A DNA stretch of 64,000 bases from a candidate division WOR-1 bacterium RIFOXYB2_FULL_45_9 (GTDB lineage Bacteria; Margulisbacteria; WOR-1; O2-12-FULL-45-9; XYB2-FULL-48-7), in NCBI GenBank assembly GCA_001771575.1, contig MEUD01000001.1, forward strand, positions 479,277-543,276. Direction: 5' to 3'. The position numbers and the translations under genes were made by a program. Of this stretch, positions 15,799-25,157 are shown one piece after another; position 1 is the first letter of the stretch, and each line of letters starts with the position of its first letter. Below the pieces are notes generated by a model. That model worked only from the letters and a program-made list of their open reading frames with translations. It ran no database searches and had not been told where the DNA came from.

Positions 15799-15838
15799 TG
15801 TGCTTCGTTTCCACCGCGACTTTGCCAATATTTTTTCC

Positions 15839-15860
15839 CCGCGACTAAACGTCGCGGTTA
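15839..15860 (-). repeat. hairpin attached to the uvrA stop codon
   Basis: On the minus strand the TAA stop is followed at once by CCGCGAC, loop GTTTA, GTCGCGG. An A-run, not a U-run, follows, so it is not a standard intrinsic terminator for uvrA. Confidence 0.55.
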
Positions 15861-18674
15861 GGGCTTCAACAATTTCCTCAAATACTTCCCGGTATAACTG
15901 CCGCTGATTTTTGCCACTGCTTCCGGGGTCCCTTCCGCAATGATCTCTCCCCCCTCTTCCCCCCCCTCCGGCCCCAGGTCGATAATATGGTCGGCAGTCT
16001 TGATCACGTCAAGGTTGTGCTCGATCACGATCATTGAATTTCCGGCCGCGACCAGCCGGTGCAGGACCTCAAGCAGTTTTTTGATGTCGTCAAAGTGGAG
16101 ACCGGTCGTCGGCTCGTCCAGCAGATAGAGGGTCCGGCCGGTCGAGCGGGTCGCCAGCTCCGTCGCCAGCTTGATCCGCTGGGCCTCGCCGCCGGAAAGA
16201 GTGGTCGCCGACTGGCCAAGTTTTATGTAGCTTAAGCCGACGTCGGACAAGGTTTGCAGTTTGCGCTCGATTTGCGGGATGTTCTCAAAAAGCTGAAGGG
16301 CTTCTTCCACCGTCATGTTCAGCACGTCGTAAATGTTCTTCCCTTTGTAATGGACCTCCAGCGTTTCCCGGTTGTAGCGTTTCCCCTTGCAGACATCGCA
16401 CGGGACGTAGACGTCGGGGAGAAAGTGCATTTCGATCTTGACCAGGCCGTCTCCCGCGCACGCTTCACAGCGGCCGCCGCGGACGTTAAAAGAGAAGCGT
16501 CCGGTCTTGTAGCCGCGAATCCTGGCTTCCTGCGTCATGGTAAAGAGATTGCGGATGTGGTCAAAAACCCCGGTATAGGTCGCCGGGTTGGAGCGCGGGG
16601 TCTTGCCGATCGGCGTCTGGTCGATAATGACCACTTTGTCGATATGCTCCAGCCCCTTGATCTCGTCGTAGCGCCCCGGCTTGTCAACCGCCCGGTAAAA
16701 CTTATTCGCCAACGCTTTGTAAAGGATGTCGTTAATCAGCGAGCTCTTCCCCGAACCGGAAACGCCGGTCACGCAGGTAAAGTTCCCGAGCGGGAATGAG
16801 ACGTCGATCTTTTTAAGGTTGTGATGCTCCGCCCCGATGATCTGGAGATAATGGCCGTTTCCGGACCGGCGGTCCCTGGGGAGCTCGATCTTTAGCTCTC
16901 CGGAAAGATATTTTCCGGTGATGGAATTTTTTTCCTTGATCAAGTCGTCGACCGATCCGGCCGCGACGATCTTTCCCCCGTGCACCCCCGCTCCAGGTCC
17001 GATGTCGACCAAAAAATCGGCCGAGCGCATCGTCTCTTCGTCATGCTCAACCACGATGACGGTGTTCCCCAGGTCGCGCAGGCGCGTGAGGGTCTCGATC
17101 AGCCGCTTATTGTCCCGCTGGTGGAGGCCGATCGATGGTTCGTCTAAAATGTAGAGGACGCCGACCAGGCCGGAGCCGACCTGGGTCGCCAGCCGGGTCC
17201 GCTGGGCCTCTCCCCCGGAGAGGGTCGACGACTGACGGTCGAGCGACAGGTAAGCGAGACCGACATTGATCAGGAAGGCGAGCCGGGCCTTGATCTCTTT
17301 GATGATCTGCCTGGAAATGGTCTGCTCCCGCTCATTAAAACGGAGGTCCTCGATGAATTTTTGGATGACGTTGATCGGCATCGCCGCCAGTTCGGCGATC
17401 GATTTGCCGCCGACCAAAACCGAGAGCGATTCCGGCTTGAGCCGTTTGCCGCCGCAGACCGAGCAGGGGATCGAGCTCATGTAGCGGTATAGATAAAACC
17501 GGACGTTCTCCGATTTGGTCTCCAGGTAGCGGCGGCGCAGGTTAACGATCACTCCTTCAAAGGTCCCCTCGTTCTCCCAATACCCCCGGTCCATAACGTA
17601 CTTAAATTTGATCGGCTTCTTACTGCCGTATAAGATAACATTCAGTTGTTCTTTGTTCAGTTTTTTGACCGGCGTGTTCAGGTCAAAGCCAAAGGTCTCG
17701 CCGACCGCTTCCAGTTTTTGCAGGTAATAGGAGGCGGCATCTCCCCAGGGGACGATCGCCCCTTCCGCCAGGGTCAGGTTCCTGTTCGGGATGACCAGGT
17801 CGGGGTCAAACTCAAGCTTGTCCCCCAAACCTTTGCATTCGGGACAGGCGCCGTACGGGCTGTTGAAAGAAAAGATGCGCGGGGTGATCTCGTCGAATGA
17901 AATGCCGCAGTCGGCGCAGGCGAATTTCTCGCTGAAGACCTTTGGCTTCGCCCCGGCTTTTTCCGGCAACAGCTCAACGATCCCATTCCCCCAGCGAAGG
18001 GCGTTCTCGACCGATTCGTTGAGCCTTTTTCTGTTTCCCACCCCAACCACCACCCGGTCAATGACAATGGAAATGTCGTGTTTTAGTTTTTTGTCGAGAT
18101 CGGGGACATCGGCGAGCTCAAGGACCTTGCCGTCAACCCGGACCCGGATAAAACCGTCCTTCTGAATATCGGCAAAGAGGCTCTTGTACTCCCCTTTCCG
18201 CCCGCGAATGACCGGCGCCAGGACCATGACCTTTTCCCCTTCCGGCAGTTCCAGGATCTGGTCGACGATCTGTTGGGCGGTTTGCCGCTCGATCTTCCGC
18301 CCGCATTTGGGACAGTGCGGCACGCCGATATTGGCGTAAAGCAGACGGAAGTAATCGTAGATCTCGGTGACGGTCCCGACGGTGGAACGGGGATTGCGGG
18401 GCGGCGCCTTCTGGTCGATCGAAATTACCGGCGAGAGGCCGTCGATCGAGTCGACGTCGGGTTTGGCCATCTGCTCTAAAAATTGGCGGGCATAAGCGGA
18501 GAGAGATTCAACGTAACGCCGCTGGCCTTCCGCGTAAAGGGTATCGAAAGCGAGGGACGATTTACCGGAACCGGATAGACCGGTGAAAACGATCAGTTTG
18601 TGACGCGGCAGTTCAAGATGGATATTCTTGAGGTTATGCTCCCGCGCCCCTTTGATGATGATTTTTTCTATCAT
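15858..18674 (-). CDS. uvrA: excinuclease ABC subunit A
   Basis: About 938 residues, full length for UvrA, the damage-sensing ATPase of nucleotide excision repair. It has two ABC cassettes: Walker [11 protein letters not shown] near the N-terminus and [10 protein letters not shown] in the second half, each with an LSGGEAQR signature. Zinc modules are CADCGI...CPEC and CEACAG...CDVC. The start [18 protein letters not shown] fits the family. The ATG at 18674 lies 10 nt after an extended -10 (TGTTAAAAT). An in-frame ATG at 18686 overlaps that -10 and would add four residues. Confidence 0.97.
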   Translation of the reverse strand: MIEKIIIKGAREHNLKNIHLELPRHKLIVFTGLSGSGKSSLAFDTLYAEGQRRYVESLSAYARQFLEQMAKPDVDSIDGLSPVISIDQKAPPRNPRSTVGTVTEIYDYFRLLYANIGVPHCPKCGRKIERQTAQQIVDQILELPEGEKVMVLAPVIRGRKGEYKSLFADIQKDGFIRVRVDGKVLELADVPDLDKKLKHDISIVIDRVVVGVGNRKRLNESVENALRWGNGIVELLPEKAGAKPKVFSEKFACADCGISFDEITPRIFSFNSPYGACPECKGLGDKLEFDPDLVIPNRNLTLAEGAIVPWGDAASYYLQKLEAVGETFGFDLNTPVKKLNKEQLNVILYGSKKPIKFKYVMDRGYWENEGTFEGVIVNLRRRYLETKSENVRFYLYRYMSSIPCSVCGGKRLKPESLSVLVGGKSIAELAAMPINVIQKFIEDLRFNEREQTISRQIIKEIKARLAFLINVGLAYLSLDRQSSTLSGGEAQRTRLATQVGSGLVGVLYILDEPSIGLHQRDNKRLIETLTRLRDLGNTVIVVEHDEETMRSADFLVDIGPGAGVHGGKIVAAGSVDDLIKEKNSITGKYLSGELKIELPRDRRSGNGHYLQIIGAEHHNLKKIDVSFPLGNFTCVTGVSGSGKSSLINDILYKALANKFYRAVDKPGRYDEIKGLEHIDKVVIIDQTPIGKTPRSNPATYTGVFDHIRNLFTMTQEARIRGYKTGRFSFNVRGGRCEACAGDGLVKIEMHFLPDVYVPCDVCKGKRYNRETLEVHYKGKNIYDVLNMTVEEALQLFENIPQIERKLQTLSDVGLSYIKLGQSATTLSGGEAQRIKLATELATRSTGRTLYLLDEPTTGLHFDDIKKLLEVLHRLVAAGNSMIVIEHNLDVIKTADHIIDLGPEGGEEGGEIIAEGTPEAVAKISGSYTGKYLRKLLKP

Positions 18675-18684
18675 TGAACTATAC

Positions 18685-18693
18685 ATTTTAACA
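18685..18693 (-). promoter_or_regulatory. extended -10 for uvrA, predicts a leaderless or near-leaderless mRNA
   Basis: TGTTAAAAT at 18693-18685 ends 10 nt before the ATG at 18674. No SD lies between. I see no clear -35. Confidence 0.5.
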
Positions 18694-18700
18694 AAAATCG

Positions 18701-19618
18701 ATGAAATTGAACAGCGTCCGGGTAGATAAACAAATGAGGTGCCTATTAATGCATATTAAACCAATCATGACGGTCCCAGTTTCCAGAAATGGCTTGGCCG
18801 GGGGCGGAAGGGAAACCGCTTCCCTGACAATAAAACACCCTTCCAGAAGGGAATTGTCCCAATTGACGGATCTATATAATTCAGTCATCGATCTGATCCA
18901 TGAAAAGGGGTTATTGATCACGCGCGGGCAGATCGCCAGCCGCCTGGAGCGCGATCCGGGAAGCATTTTTGCCGGATACGTCAATGGCTCCCTGGTTGGT
19001 ATGATCAACGTCATCAAGCTTCGTCTCGCAAGCCAGGGGATGATGCCGACCGACCATCAGAGCCTGACCGGCGAAGACACCTGGTCGACGACCGACCCAA
19101 AAAACGCCAACGTTTGGATCTGTCCCTGGGTTGCAACCCATCCGGACCTTGGCCGCGGCTGGAAGGGGGAATACGCCGGTCAAACCCGCTCGCTGGGCCA
19201 ACTAATGGTCCGATCGGTGGCGGTCAAAGCTACCGATTCCCCCTCACCGATCGATTACATCGTCGCCTACTCCCGGCCGGCCGGTTTACGCGCTCATTTT
19301 GAATCACGATGGGGAAATTTAACTTTTGGTGAAATTGCACAATCGCCATACGCCCAAATGAGATTAGCTGATCTGGGCGAGATCAAGGTTTTTGATGCCG
19401 GACTATACTCTCGATATTCGGTCGGATCGTGGGACTGTCTCTATTCAGTCATAAATTACGCGGAAACTCGAACTAAAGAAGGAAGGATGCTTGATCCGGT
19501 CATCCGCTTTCACATTGAGAACGGCGCCCGCCTGATACGTGATCTGATTTTTCCGTACGGCCACACCGGCGACCAAAACTCACTCTTCTATCGCACCTGT
19601 TTGGGCTACCGGTTGTAA
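18701..19618 (+). CDS. GNAT-like acyltransferase, substrate unknown
   Basis: A 305-residue soluble protein read divergently from uvrA. The segment [20 protein letters not shown] is the central beta-strand pair of a GNAT fold. [17 protein letters not shown] resembles the acetyl-CoA pyrophosphate loop region, and [18 protein letters not shown] near the C-terminus matches the terminal strand-helix of GNAT N-acyltransferases. I cannot name the substrate. The first ATG is only 14 nt from the alternative uvrA start and lacks an SD, so translation may start at a later ATG (codon 12 or 17). Confidence 0.6.
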   Translation: MKLNSVRVDKQMRCLLMHIKPIMTVPVSRNGLAGGGRETASLTIKHPSRRELSQLTDLYNSVIDLIHEKGLLITRGQIASRLERDPGSIFAGYVNGSLVGMINVIKLRLASQGMMPTDHQSLTGEDTWSTTDPKNANVWICPWVATHPDLGRGWKGEYAGQTRSLGQLMVRSVAVKATDSPSPIDYIVAYSRPAGLRAHFESRWGNLTFGEIAQSPYAQMRLADLGEIKVFDAGLYSRYSVGSWDCLYSVINYAETRTKEGRMLDPVIRFHIENGARLIRDLIFPYGHTGDQNSLFYRTCLGYRL

Positions 19619-19623
19619 TTTTC

Positions 19624-19632
19624 TGTTATAAT
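19624..19632 (+). promoter_or_regulatory. consensus extended -10 for rluE, predicts leaderless mRNA
   Basis: A perfect TGTTATAAT lies at 19624-19632. The ATG at 19638 begins after only 5 nt, so transcription should start at or within the first codon. Confidence 0.65.
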
Positions 19633-19637
19633 TGATC

Positions 19638-20186
19638 ATGCTCAAATACGTCGTATTTAACAAGCCTTTTGAGGTCCTCTGCCAGTTCACCGACGAACTG
19701 GGACGGAAAACGCTCAAAGATTTCATCAAGGTACCCGGCATCTATTCCGTCGGCCGCCTCGATTACGACAGCGAAGGGCTCCTGCTCCTGACCAACGACG
19801 CCGCCATGAACCACCGGATCAGCAACCCTAAGAACAAAGTGGAGAAGACTTATTGGGCGCAGGTCGAAGGGATCCCAACCGAAGAACAGCTGGCCCAATT
19901 GTCAGCCGGGGTATTGATCGAGGGGTATAAAACAATGCCGGCCAGGATTAAAGCGATCGAAGAGCCAAAACTCTGGGAACGATCGAAGCCGATCCGATTT
20001 AGAAAAAGCATCCCCACTTCCTGGATCGAGTTGACGATCCGTGAAGGAAAAAACCGCCAGGTAAGAAAAATGACCGCCGCTGTCGGGCTCCCCTGTCTCC
20101 GCCTGGTCCGAGTAGCGATCGGCCCGCTGAAGCTCGACGGACTGCCGCTGGGAAAATACAAAGAGATAATCAAACCGGTTATTTAA
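19638..20186 (+). CDS. rluE: RsuA/RluE-family rRNA pseudouridine synthase
   Basis: A protein of 182 residues from the ATG at 19638. It isomerises a uridine in rRNA. The catalytic loop GRLDYDSEGLLLLTND (about 38-53) contains the nucleophilic Asp. KPFEVLCQF near the start, KTYWAQVEG and REGKNRQVRKM are family signatures. The lack of an S4 domain and the short length point to the RluE branch (23S rRNA U2457 in E. coli) rather than RluB or RluF; the exact site is inference. A TTG two codons upstream lies in the -10 and is unlikely to be the start. The end overlaps crcB convergently by 4 nt. Confidence 0.85.
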   Translation: MLKYVVFNKPFEVLCQFTDELGRKTLKDFIKVPGIYSVGRLDYDSEGLLLLTNDAAMNHRISNPKNKVEKTYWAQVEGIPTEEQLAQLSAGVLIEGYKTMPARIKAIEEPKLWERSKPIRFRKSIPTSWIELTIREGKNRQVRKMTAAVGLPCLRLVRVAIGPLKLDGLPLGKYKEIIKPVI

Positions 20187-20569
20187 ATAAACCTGAAGGC
20201 TAACCGTGTAATCCCATAACCAATAAAGACCAGAAATATACCCAAAATATTGTTTAACAGTATATTTATGATCGCCAGCGTCATTTCACCATCACGAAAA
20301 AGATGAAAAGTATCAAGCCCGAAGCTGGAAAATGTCGTATAACTACCCAGTATCCCGATAAAAAAGAAAAGGCGCCAGCTATGCGATAGGTCGTACTGAT
20401 CAAAGATCCCCCACAATATCCCGATTACCAGTGATCCGCTTAAATTAACGAGTAACGTGCCAAGCGGAAAATGACCAACATAGAGTTTATGCGTCCCGGC
20501 AGAGAGAATGTAGCGGGCTAGAGCGCCGATCACCCCACCAGCGGCAACATAAAAGAATTTTGCCAGCAT
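20183..20569 (-). CDS. crcB: fluoride ion channel CrcB/Fluc
   Basis: 128 residues with four membrane helices. Family motifs are GGVIGALARY (11-20), GTLLVNLSGS with the conserved Asn, and GSYTTFSSFGLDTF with the phenylalanine/threonine-lined pore. Fluc proteins form antiparallel dimers that export F- passively. The start follows the hisI stop directly, with no room for a fluoride riboswitch in front, so expression depends on the hisI transcript. Confidence 0.93.
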   Translation of the reverse strand: MLAKFFYVAAGGVIGALARYILSAGTHKLYVGHFPLGTLLVNLSGSLVIGILWGIFDQYDLSHSWRLFFFIGILGSYTTFSSFGLDTFHLFRDGEMTLAIINILLNNILGIFLVFIGYGITRLAFRFI

Positions 20570-20890
20570 TTAGATCAGCTTATTGAAGAAACAGCTTCGG
20601 TTTCCCGTGTGGCAAGCTATATCTCCGACCTGCTCGATCTTGGCGACCAGGGCGTCGCCGTCGCAATCGTAATAGAGCTCTTTGACCTTTTGAATATGGC
20701 CGGAGGTGTCCCCTTTGTGCCAAAGGACCTTGCGGGAGCGGGACCAGTAGACCATCTCTTTGGATTCCAGCGTCTTTTGGAGCGACTCTTTGTTCATGTA
20801 AGCGAGCATCAAGACCGTTCCATCCTTATAATCCTGCGCGATCACCGGGACCAGACCTTTATCATCGAACTTAATTTTGCTGATATCCAT
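20570..20890 (-). CDS. hisI: phosphoribosyl-AMP cyclohydrolase
   Basis: A 106-residue single-domain HisI (no HisE fusion), the third step of histidine biosynthesis. Motifs: [10 protein letters not shown] (about 28-37), [19 protein letters not shown] (about 46-64), the Mg-binding DCDGDAL (about 74-80) and the zinc-site [10 protein letters not shown] near the end. SD AAAGGAG lies 7 nt before the ATG. No other his gene lies nearby, so it is orphaned between a KilA-N gene and crcB. Confidence 0.95.
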   Translation of the reverse strand: MDISKIKFDDKGLVPVIAQDYKDGTVLMLAYMNKESLQKTLESKEMVYWSRSRKVLWHKGDTSGHIQKVKELYYDCDGDALVAKIEQVGDIACHTGNRSCFFNKLI

Positions 20891-20957
20891 TGTTATTCTC
20901 CTTTTATCGATTTATTATCTTTTCGCTTTGGCCGCCGGCCGGAAAGCCGCTGTTTGC

Positions 20958-21779
20958 TTACTTCAACTTTCTTATTGAGGTGTTGCCCATCAAAGATTTC
21001 ATCTGGCTTATCGCCATTTCGTTAAGCCTCCTCAATCTTTCACCTTGAGGCAATCCCAATCGGATAAGTTCAGCATTCATGCTTTCGAGATTGGACAGAA
21101 CCACCAGCTGTTCAACTGTCGCGGAATCCCTGACATTCCCTTCTTTGCCTATATTTTTATCCCTCCATTCCTTAGCCGTTATACCAAACAATGCGACATT
21201 CAAAACGTCAGCTTCGCTGGCATAAATCACATTCATTTTCTGCTTGGAAATTTGCGGGGGAACAATATGCTCTTTTATGGCATCGGTATGGATTTTATAA
21301 TTTAATTTTGCCAGCATCCGTTTCATATCCCAGCCAAGAACAAATCGTTGATTCTCTTCAGTTTTTAATCTCTGAAATTCCTTGATCAGGTAAAGCTTAA
21401 ATTCCGCGCTAAGCCATGAACCAAATTCAAACGCTATATCTTTATGGGCATAAGTCCCGCCGCCGTATCGCCCGGCCCTTGAAATCAGCCCGATAGCTCC
21501 AGTGGCGTCAACCCATTTTCTGGGGGTTAGGGAAAAGCTATTCATGCCGGCTTGTTTTTTAAAGGTCTCGAATTCGACACCTTTAAAATCAGGGTTGTGT
21601 ATCTGCTCCCAAATCCCTAAGAATTCAACCGTATTCCGATTACGCATCCATTGGTAGATGAGAACATCGTCTCCAAATTTCTTTGTCATGTCGGTCAAAG
21701 AAATAAAGTCATTATCCCCATCGCGCAACAAGATTCCGATCTGACTTCCTTGTACAACAACTTTTTTGTTTTTAACCAC
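20958..21779 (-). CDS. KilA-N domain DNA-binding protein
   Basis: 273 residues. The N-terminal half is a KilA-N domain, a DNA-binding fold common in phage and mobile DNA: FISLTDMTKKFG (about 25-36), IYQWMRNRNTVEFLGIWEQ, WVDATGAIGLIS, then GTYAHKDIAFEFGSWLS and LYLIKEFQRLK. The C-terminal half is helical, with an IYASEADVLNVALFG segment seen in similar proteins. The start is GTG with SD-like AGGGG upstream. It lies beside a restriction-modification gene, so it may be an island regulator or defence-associated factor; no phage structural gene is visible. Confidence 0.85.
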   Translation of the reverse strand: MVKNKKVVVQGSQIGILLRDGDNDFISLTDMTKKFGDDVLIYQWMRNRNTVEFLGIWEQIHNPDFKGVEFETFKKQAGMNSFSLTPRKWVDATGAIGLISRAGRYGGGTYAHKDIAFEFGSWLSAEFKLYLIKEFQRLKTEENQRFVLGWDMKRMLAKLNYKIHTDAIKEHIVPPQISKQKMNVIYASEADVLNVALFGITAKEWRDKNIGKEGNVRDSATVEQLVVLSNLESMNAELIRLGLPQGERLRRLNEMAISQMKSLMGNTSIRKLK

Positions 21780-21801
21780 TCCGTATCCCCTTTAATACCT
21801 T

Positions 21802-21921
21802 TTAACCGATCAATTTATTATTTTTCGACCCTTGCAAATGCTCTTTTCCATCATTTGTCTTCATTTTCAACTGTCCGATTTTTTCGGACGCTTCTTGAAA
21901 CAATTTTTTTGCTTCGCTCAT
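21802..21921 (-). CDS. possible 39-residue small protein upstream of the KilA-N gene
   Basis: The ATG at 21921 opens MSEAKKLFQEASEKIGQL and continues lysine-rich to TAA at 21802, 22 nt before the KilA-N start. The first 20 residues would form an amphipathic helix. SD support is weak (GGGTTGAA). It could be a leader peptide or small partner of the KilA-N protein, or a chance frame. Confidence 0.3.
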   Translation of the reverse strand: MSEAKKLFQEASEKIGQLKMKTNDGKEHLQGSKNNKLIG

Positions 21922-21929
21922 TTCAACCC

Positions 21930-22030
21930 GTGACTATTTGTCACAAGCTCGCCGCCTTCTGTCTTTATCTAAAGGGGGGTGGCAATTTGCCCCCACCCTT
22001 TAGTCAACTATCGACAAACTGTCGACAGTT
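21930..22030. repeat. cluster of inverted repeats between the KilA-N and R-M genes
   Basis: Three separate palindromes: GTGAC-5 nt-GTCAC (21930-21944); arms 21969-21985 and 21987-22003 pairing at 15 of 17 positions around one base; and the perfect 14-bp AACTGTCGACAGTT (22017-22030). Apart from the possible 39-codon frame, the 370-base gap holds no convincing gene. Confidence 0.65.
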
Positions 22031-22065
22031 CAGTGTATTTTTTCGACTCTTCTACCAACTAAGTA

Positions 22066-22093
22066 GGAAGAAACCCCACACGAAGGTGCGGGG
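22066..22093 (-). terminator. possible terminator of the restriction-modification gene
   Basis: Minus-strand hairpin CCCCGCAC-CTTC-GTGTGGGG (22093-22074, one A:C mismatch) is followed by TTTCTTCC. It lies 55 nt after the R-M stop. The U-tract is interrupted, so termination would be weak. Confidence 0.45.
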
Positions 22094-22147
22094 AATTAAT
22101 AAACAACCAACCTAGCATACGCCCGTATACCGCCAGTGCAACGGACA

Positions 22148-25087
22148 TTAAGCCTCCCCCTCCACCACCCCAACCTCATCTATCTCCTTCATAATCCTAT
22201 CTGTCTCCGCCAACGCCACAATAATTTTCTGATAATGCTCTATATCAGCATTCGTCAAAACCCGCCCCTTGCGGTCTTTTAACCATTTCTGCGCCGGCTG
22301 GTAGCCTCCTATGTAAAAGTTCCAGGCGATTTCCGGCACTTTGCCAAAATATTGCTCCTTATTGATAAAGACTTTCCCATCCTCGTAGGACACCTTTTCA
22401 ACAACATTCGACCCAGTTACAGGATAGGTTGTTATAAATTCATTAACTTTGGGCGATTCAAGCAGATGGAGCAAACGCAACTCAGTCCCAAGTTTAACCA
22501 GCGCTTTAAATGTCTTCGCGTCTTTCGGATACGGCACGCGTGGAAAATCGATTTTCAGGAACTCTTTATATTTCTCACGATAACTTGGCGAGTGGAGAAC
22601 GGCATAAATATAATCAAAAATGTCTTCAGGGGTAACCTTGCCAACAGTTTTCTCCATATCAGCAATGATTTCCTTTTTGAGGTTTGGGGCACGAGAACCA
22701 TCATCGGCATATAAATATAGAGGGAAATTGTAATATGCCGCAAAAGGCTGCGAACTAATATCATGCAAGATATTAGAACACGATAGAATAAAACGTTTGC
22801 CGCCCCCAAACTGTTTTGATGTTATTAAGCTAATATTTTTATGGTTTAGAGTATGCTTCATAACTTCATATCTATGTCTTTCAACTTTTTTTAGATTATA
22901 ATCTATATACCGATAATCAAATGGTCTATATAAATATGGAACATTAAAGTCGCTCTCAAGCTTATCAAATGAGACCAATTCATTATCATGATGCGTTTTT
23001 ATCCCAGATGTATTGATTGGACATAGGTCGTCTATTTTGAATCCTTTAGCATATTTATCTTTCAATTCAAATTCTTTTGGCACAAAAAAATAATGCGGCT
23101 CAATATAGTCAAGCTTATTCCATTTTACATCCCTAATGTCATTTATATTGAGTTCTGAGAATTTGCATTCCCTTTCACCATAAAGCTCGGCATGCCAAAC
23201 CACTCCCAGACCTTTTTTCTTCTCTGTTGTACGTACAAATATAGATATTGCTACACCTTGCTGAATATCAAACACATTTTCATCTTTACCACCGTCAGGG
23301 GCCTTTTCTTTTTTCTTTGAATTGCCATGTAGATCAAAAACATAAATATCATTAAAGGTTTGGAGAAGGTGCTTCCTCATCTGACGATGGATAATTCCGT
23401 CAAGGAAAGAATTATTAGTTATCATAGCAACAAGACCACTATTGTTTTTTTCAATGAGGTTTTCGGCAAAACGAATGAATTTAATATAATCATCTGAGAG
23501 AGGTTGAATATTTCTTTCATTAAGTTCTGTTTTATAATCTTTTATAAGATTTTGTATCCATTCGCCCTTGTTTGAAGAACTGACGCTATACGGCGGATTA
23601 CCGACAACAACCATAATCGGCGTTTTGTCTTTAATGATCGAAGCCTGCCTGGATTCCTCGGCAATGCTTTCGGCAAAGCCAAAACCGTCAAACAAAGACG
23701 ACTGCTTAGTGCTCACCTCTAGAGAATTCGTAAGATAAACCCCAAGACGCGTATTATTGAAATATTTAAACCCAGTTTCTTTGAGTACCATCCCAAGTTT
23801 AAGGTGAGCAATGGTATATGGGGCCATCATCAGTTCAAACCCGTGCAGCCGAGGTAGCAAATCATGATGGACATAGGTCGGCCAGCGACCCGCTTGGCCG
23901 GTAAAGCGTGTTTTAATATTATGCAGAACTTCGGCCAGGAAGGTCCCAGTCCCGGCCGCCGGGTCAAGAATTTGCACCCGATGCATGCCATTTGATAATT
24001 TTGAGGTATCAGCTAGTCCGGCCGGGAGACCGAACTCTTTTTCCAGAAGATGGTCGACGGATCGGACAATAAAACGGACTACGGGCAAAGGGGTGTAGAA
24101 AGCCCCCATCCTCTTGCGCAGTTCCGGATCATACTCCTTCAAAAAGTCTTCATAGAAATGGATGACTGGATCAGGCCCTTCTTCGGTTCCACCCCACAGG
24201 TCATTCTTGAAATACTGCTTCATCAGCACCTGAACATTCGCATGCAAAAACACTTCGCATAATTCATTTACTATGTATTCAAGCCGCTTATCAAAGTCCG
24301 CCCCGACAATGTGGTCAAAGAAGTGCCGCAATAATGGATTTGATTTCGGCACAAGCTCTACCGCTTCCCGGCGAGAAAATGTTTCTGGCGTTTCGTCATG
24401 AAAGCGGGCAACAAAAAGGCCATAGACCAGAGTTTGAGCGTACATGTCGGCGAATGTGTCATGATTCAAGTCGTGGACCAGGAGTTTTTTAATAGTTTCA
24501 TAAACCCGCATGATCTCGGTATTTTTATCCGAAGGATTAGCTAGCTTATGCCGAATATTATCCCTGATTCTCTGCGCTTTCCCTCCCATAATCTTAGCAA
24601 GGTGCTCCCCCGATTTGATCGGCTCCTTATGCGATTGGGTAAAATCAACCAGTGTCTTGGCAAGATGTTCATAATTATCCGGGATGACCGTGAGTGTTCG
24701 ATTCTTGATATCAAAATCAGCTATTTTTATCGGCTCTTCATAGCGTTGCCCATTTCTATAGAATCGAAATTCAACATAATCCGTCAGAACCAGATTGGCA
24801 TAACCATAATACCTGGCCATCTGTTCTGATTTTTCAACTTTGTCCAAAGGAACACCGATATCTTTGGCTTCCAAATACAGGATCGGCACGCTGTTTTTCA
24901 TCACGATAAAATCCGGCTTATTGCCTTCTTGCGCTCTGGCATCGTGATCAATACGCCGGACGTTGATGGCTTCAAATATTTCTTTTAGGAGAATCTCAAA
25001 ATCCGTGCGGTAGCCCATTTCGCTGGTTTCTTTGTGAGAAAACTTAGCAGAAACGGATTGGAGGTATTTTTCAAATATATTTTCCAT
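22148..25087 (-). CDS. single-chain restriction-modification enzyme (type IIG/ISP-like)
   Basis: A 979-residue fusion. The N-terminal part (about 40-110) has a PD-(D/E)XK-type nuclease with PDFIVMKN then ILYLEAKD. The middle is a gamma-class N6-adenine methyltransferase with motif I DPAAGTGTF (about residue 375) and motif IV GNPPYSVS (about 495). The C-terminal region (YNFPLYLYADDG onward, with VTPEDIFDYIYAVLHSPSYR) matches the type ISP specificity domain. No DEAD-box helicase is present, so it is shorter than true type ISP enzymes such as LlaGI. Codon use is A+T-rich in 22.7-23.6 kb, suggesting transfer. A GTG start at 25117 is possible; ATG 25087 begins the conserved MENIFEKYL. Confidence 0.85.
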   Translation of the reverse strand: MENIFEKYLQSVSAKFSHKETSEMGYRTDFEILLKEIFEAINVRRIDHDARAQEGNKPDFIVMKNSVPILYLEAKDIGVPLDKVEKSEQMARYYGYANLVLTDYVEFRFYRNGQRYEEPIKIADFDIKNRTLTVIPDNYEHLAKTLVDFTQSHKEPIKSGEHLAKIMGGKAQRIRDNIRHKLANPSDKNTEIMRVYETIKKLLVHDLNHDTFADMYAQTLVYGLFVARFHDETPETFSRREAVELVPKSNPLLRHFFDHIVGADFDKRLEYIVNELCEVFLHANVQVLMKQYFKNDLWGGTEEGPDPVIHFYEDFLKEYDPELRKRMGAFYTPLPVVRFIVRSVDHLLEKEFGLPAGLADTSKLSNGMHRVQILDPAAGTGTFLAEVLHNIKTRFTGQAGRWPTYVHHDLLPRLHGFELMMAPYTIAHLKLGMVLKETGFKYFNNTRLGVYLTNSLEVSTKQSSLFDGFGFAESIAEESRQASIIKDKTPIMVVVGNPPYSVSSSNKGEWIQNLIKDYKTELNERNIQPLSDDYIKFIRFAENLIEKNNSGLVAMITNNSFLDGIIHRQMRKHLLQTFNDIYVFDLHGNSKKKEKAPDGGKDENVFDIQQGVAISIFVRTTEKKKGLGVVWHAELYGERECKFSELNINDIRDVKWNKLDYIEPHYFFVPKEFELKDKYAKGFKIDDLCPINTSGIKTHHDNELVSFDKLESDFNVPYLYRPFDYRYIDYNLKKVERHRYEVMKHTLNHKNISLITSKQFGGGKRFILSCSNILHDISSQPFAAYYNFPLYLYADDGSRAPNLKKEIIADMEKTVGKVTPEDIFDYIYAVLHSPSYREKYKEFLKIDFPRVPYPKDAKTFKALVKLGTELRLLHLLESPKVNEFITTYPVTGSNVVEKVSYEDGKVFINKEQYFGKVPEIAWNFYIGGYQPAQKWLKDRKGRVLTNADIEHYQKIIVALAETDRIMKEIDEVGVVEGEA

Positions 25088-25104
25088 ATTATGAGTATTT
25101 CCGG

Positions 25105-25157
25105 CCCTCACTATCACTCTACCCCTCTCCCTCTGGGAGAGGGGTTAGGGGTGAGGG
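25105..25157. repeat. two-tier REP-like palindrome
   Basis: Inner stem CCCCTCTCCC/GGGAGAGGGG with loop TCT (25122-25144); outer stem CCCTCAC (25105-25111)/GTGAGGG (25151-25157). I recall near-identical CCCTCTCCC-type palindromes followed by TTAGGGGTGAGGG in unrelated bacterial genomes. It abuts the dnaE stop. Confidence 0.7.

Noticed and set aside
15839-15860. Intrinsic terminator of uvrA
   Set aside because: The hairpin is clear but is followed by an A-run, not a U-run, on the uvrA strand; kept as a palindrome only.
20183-20890. Fluoride riboswitch in front of crcB
   Set aside because: crcB begins directly after the hisI stop, with no leader to hold one.
21651-22115. 154-residue plus-strand frame over the KilA-N 5' end and the repeat region
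   Set aside because: Runs across inverted repeats and the KilA-N coding start; no family feature and no ribosome-binding site.
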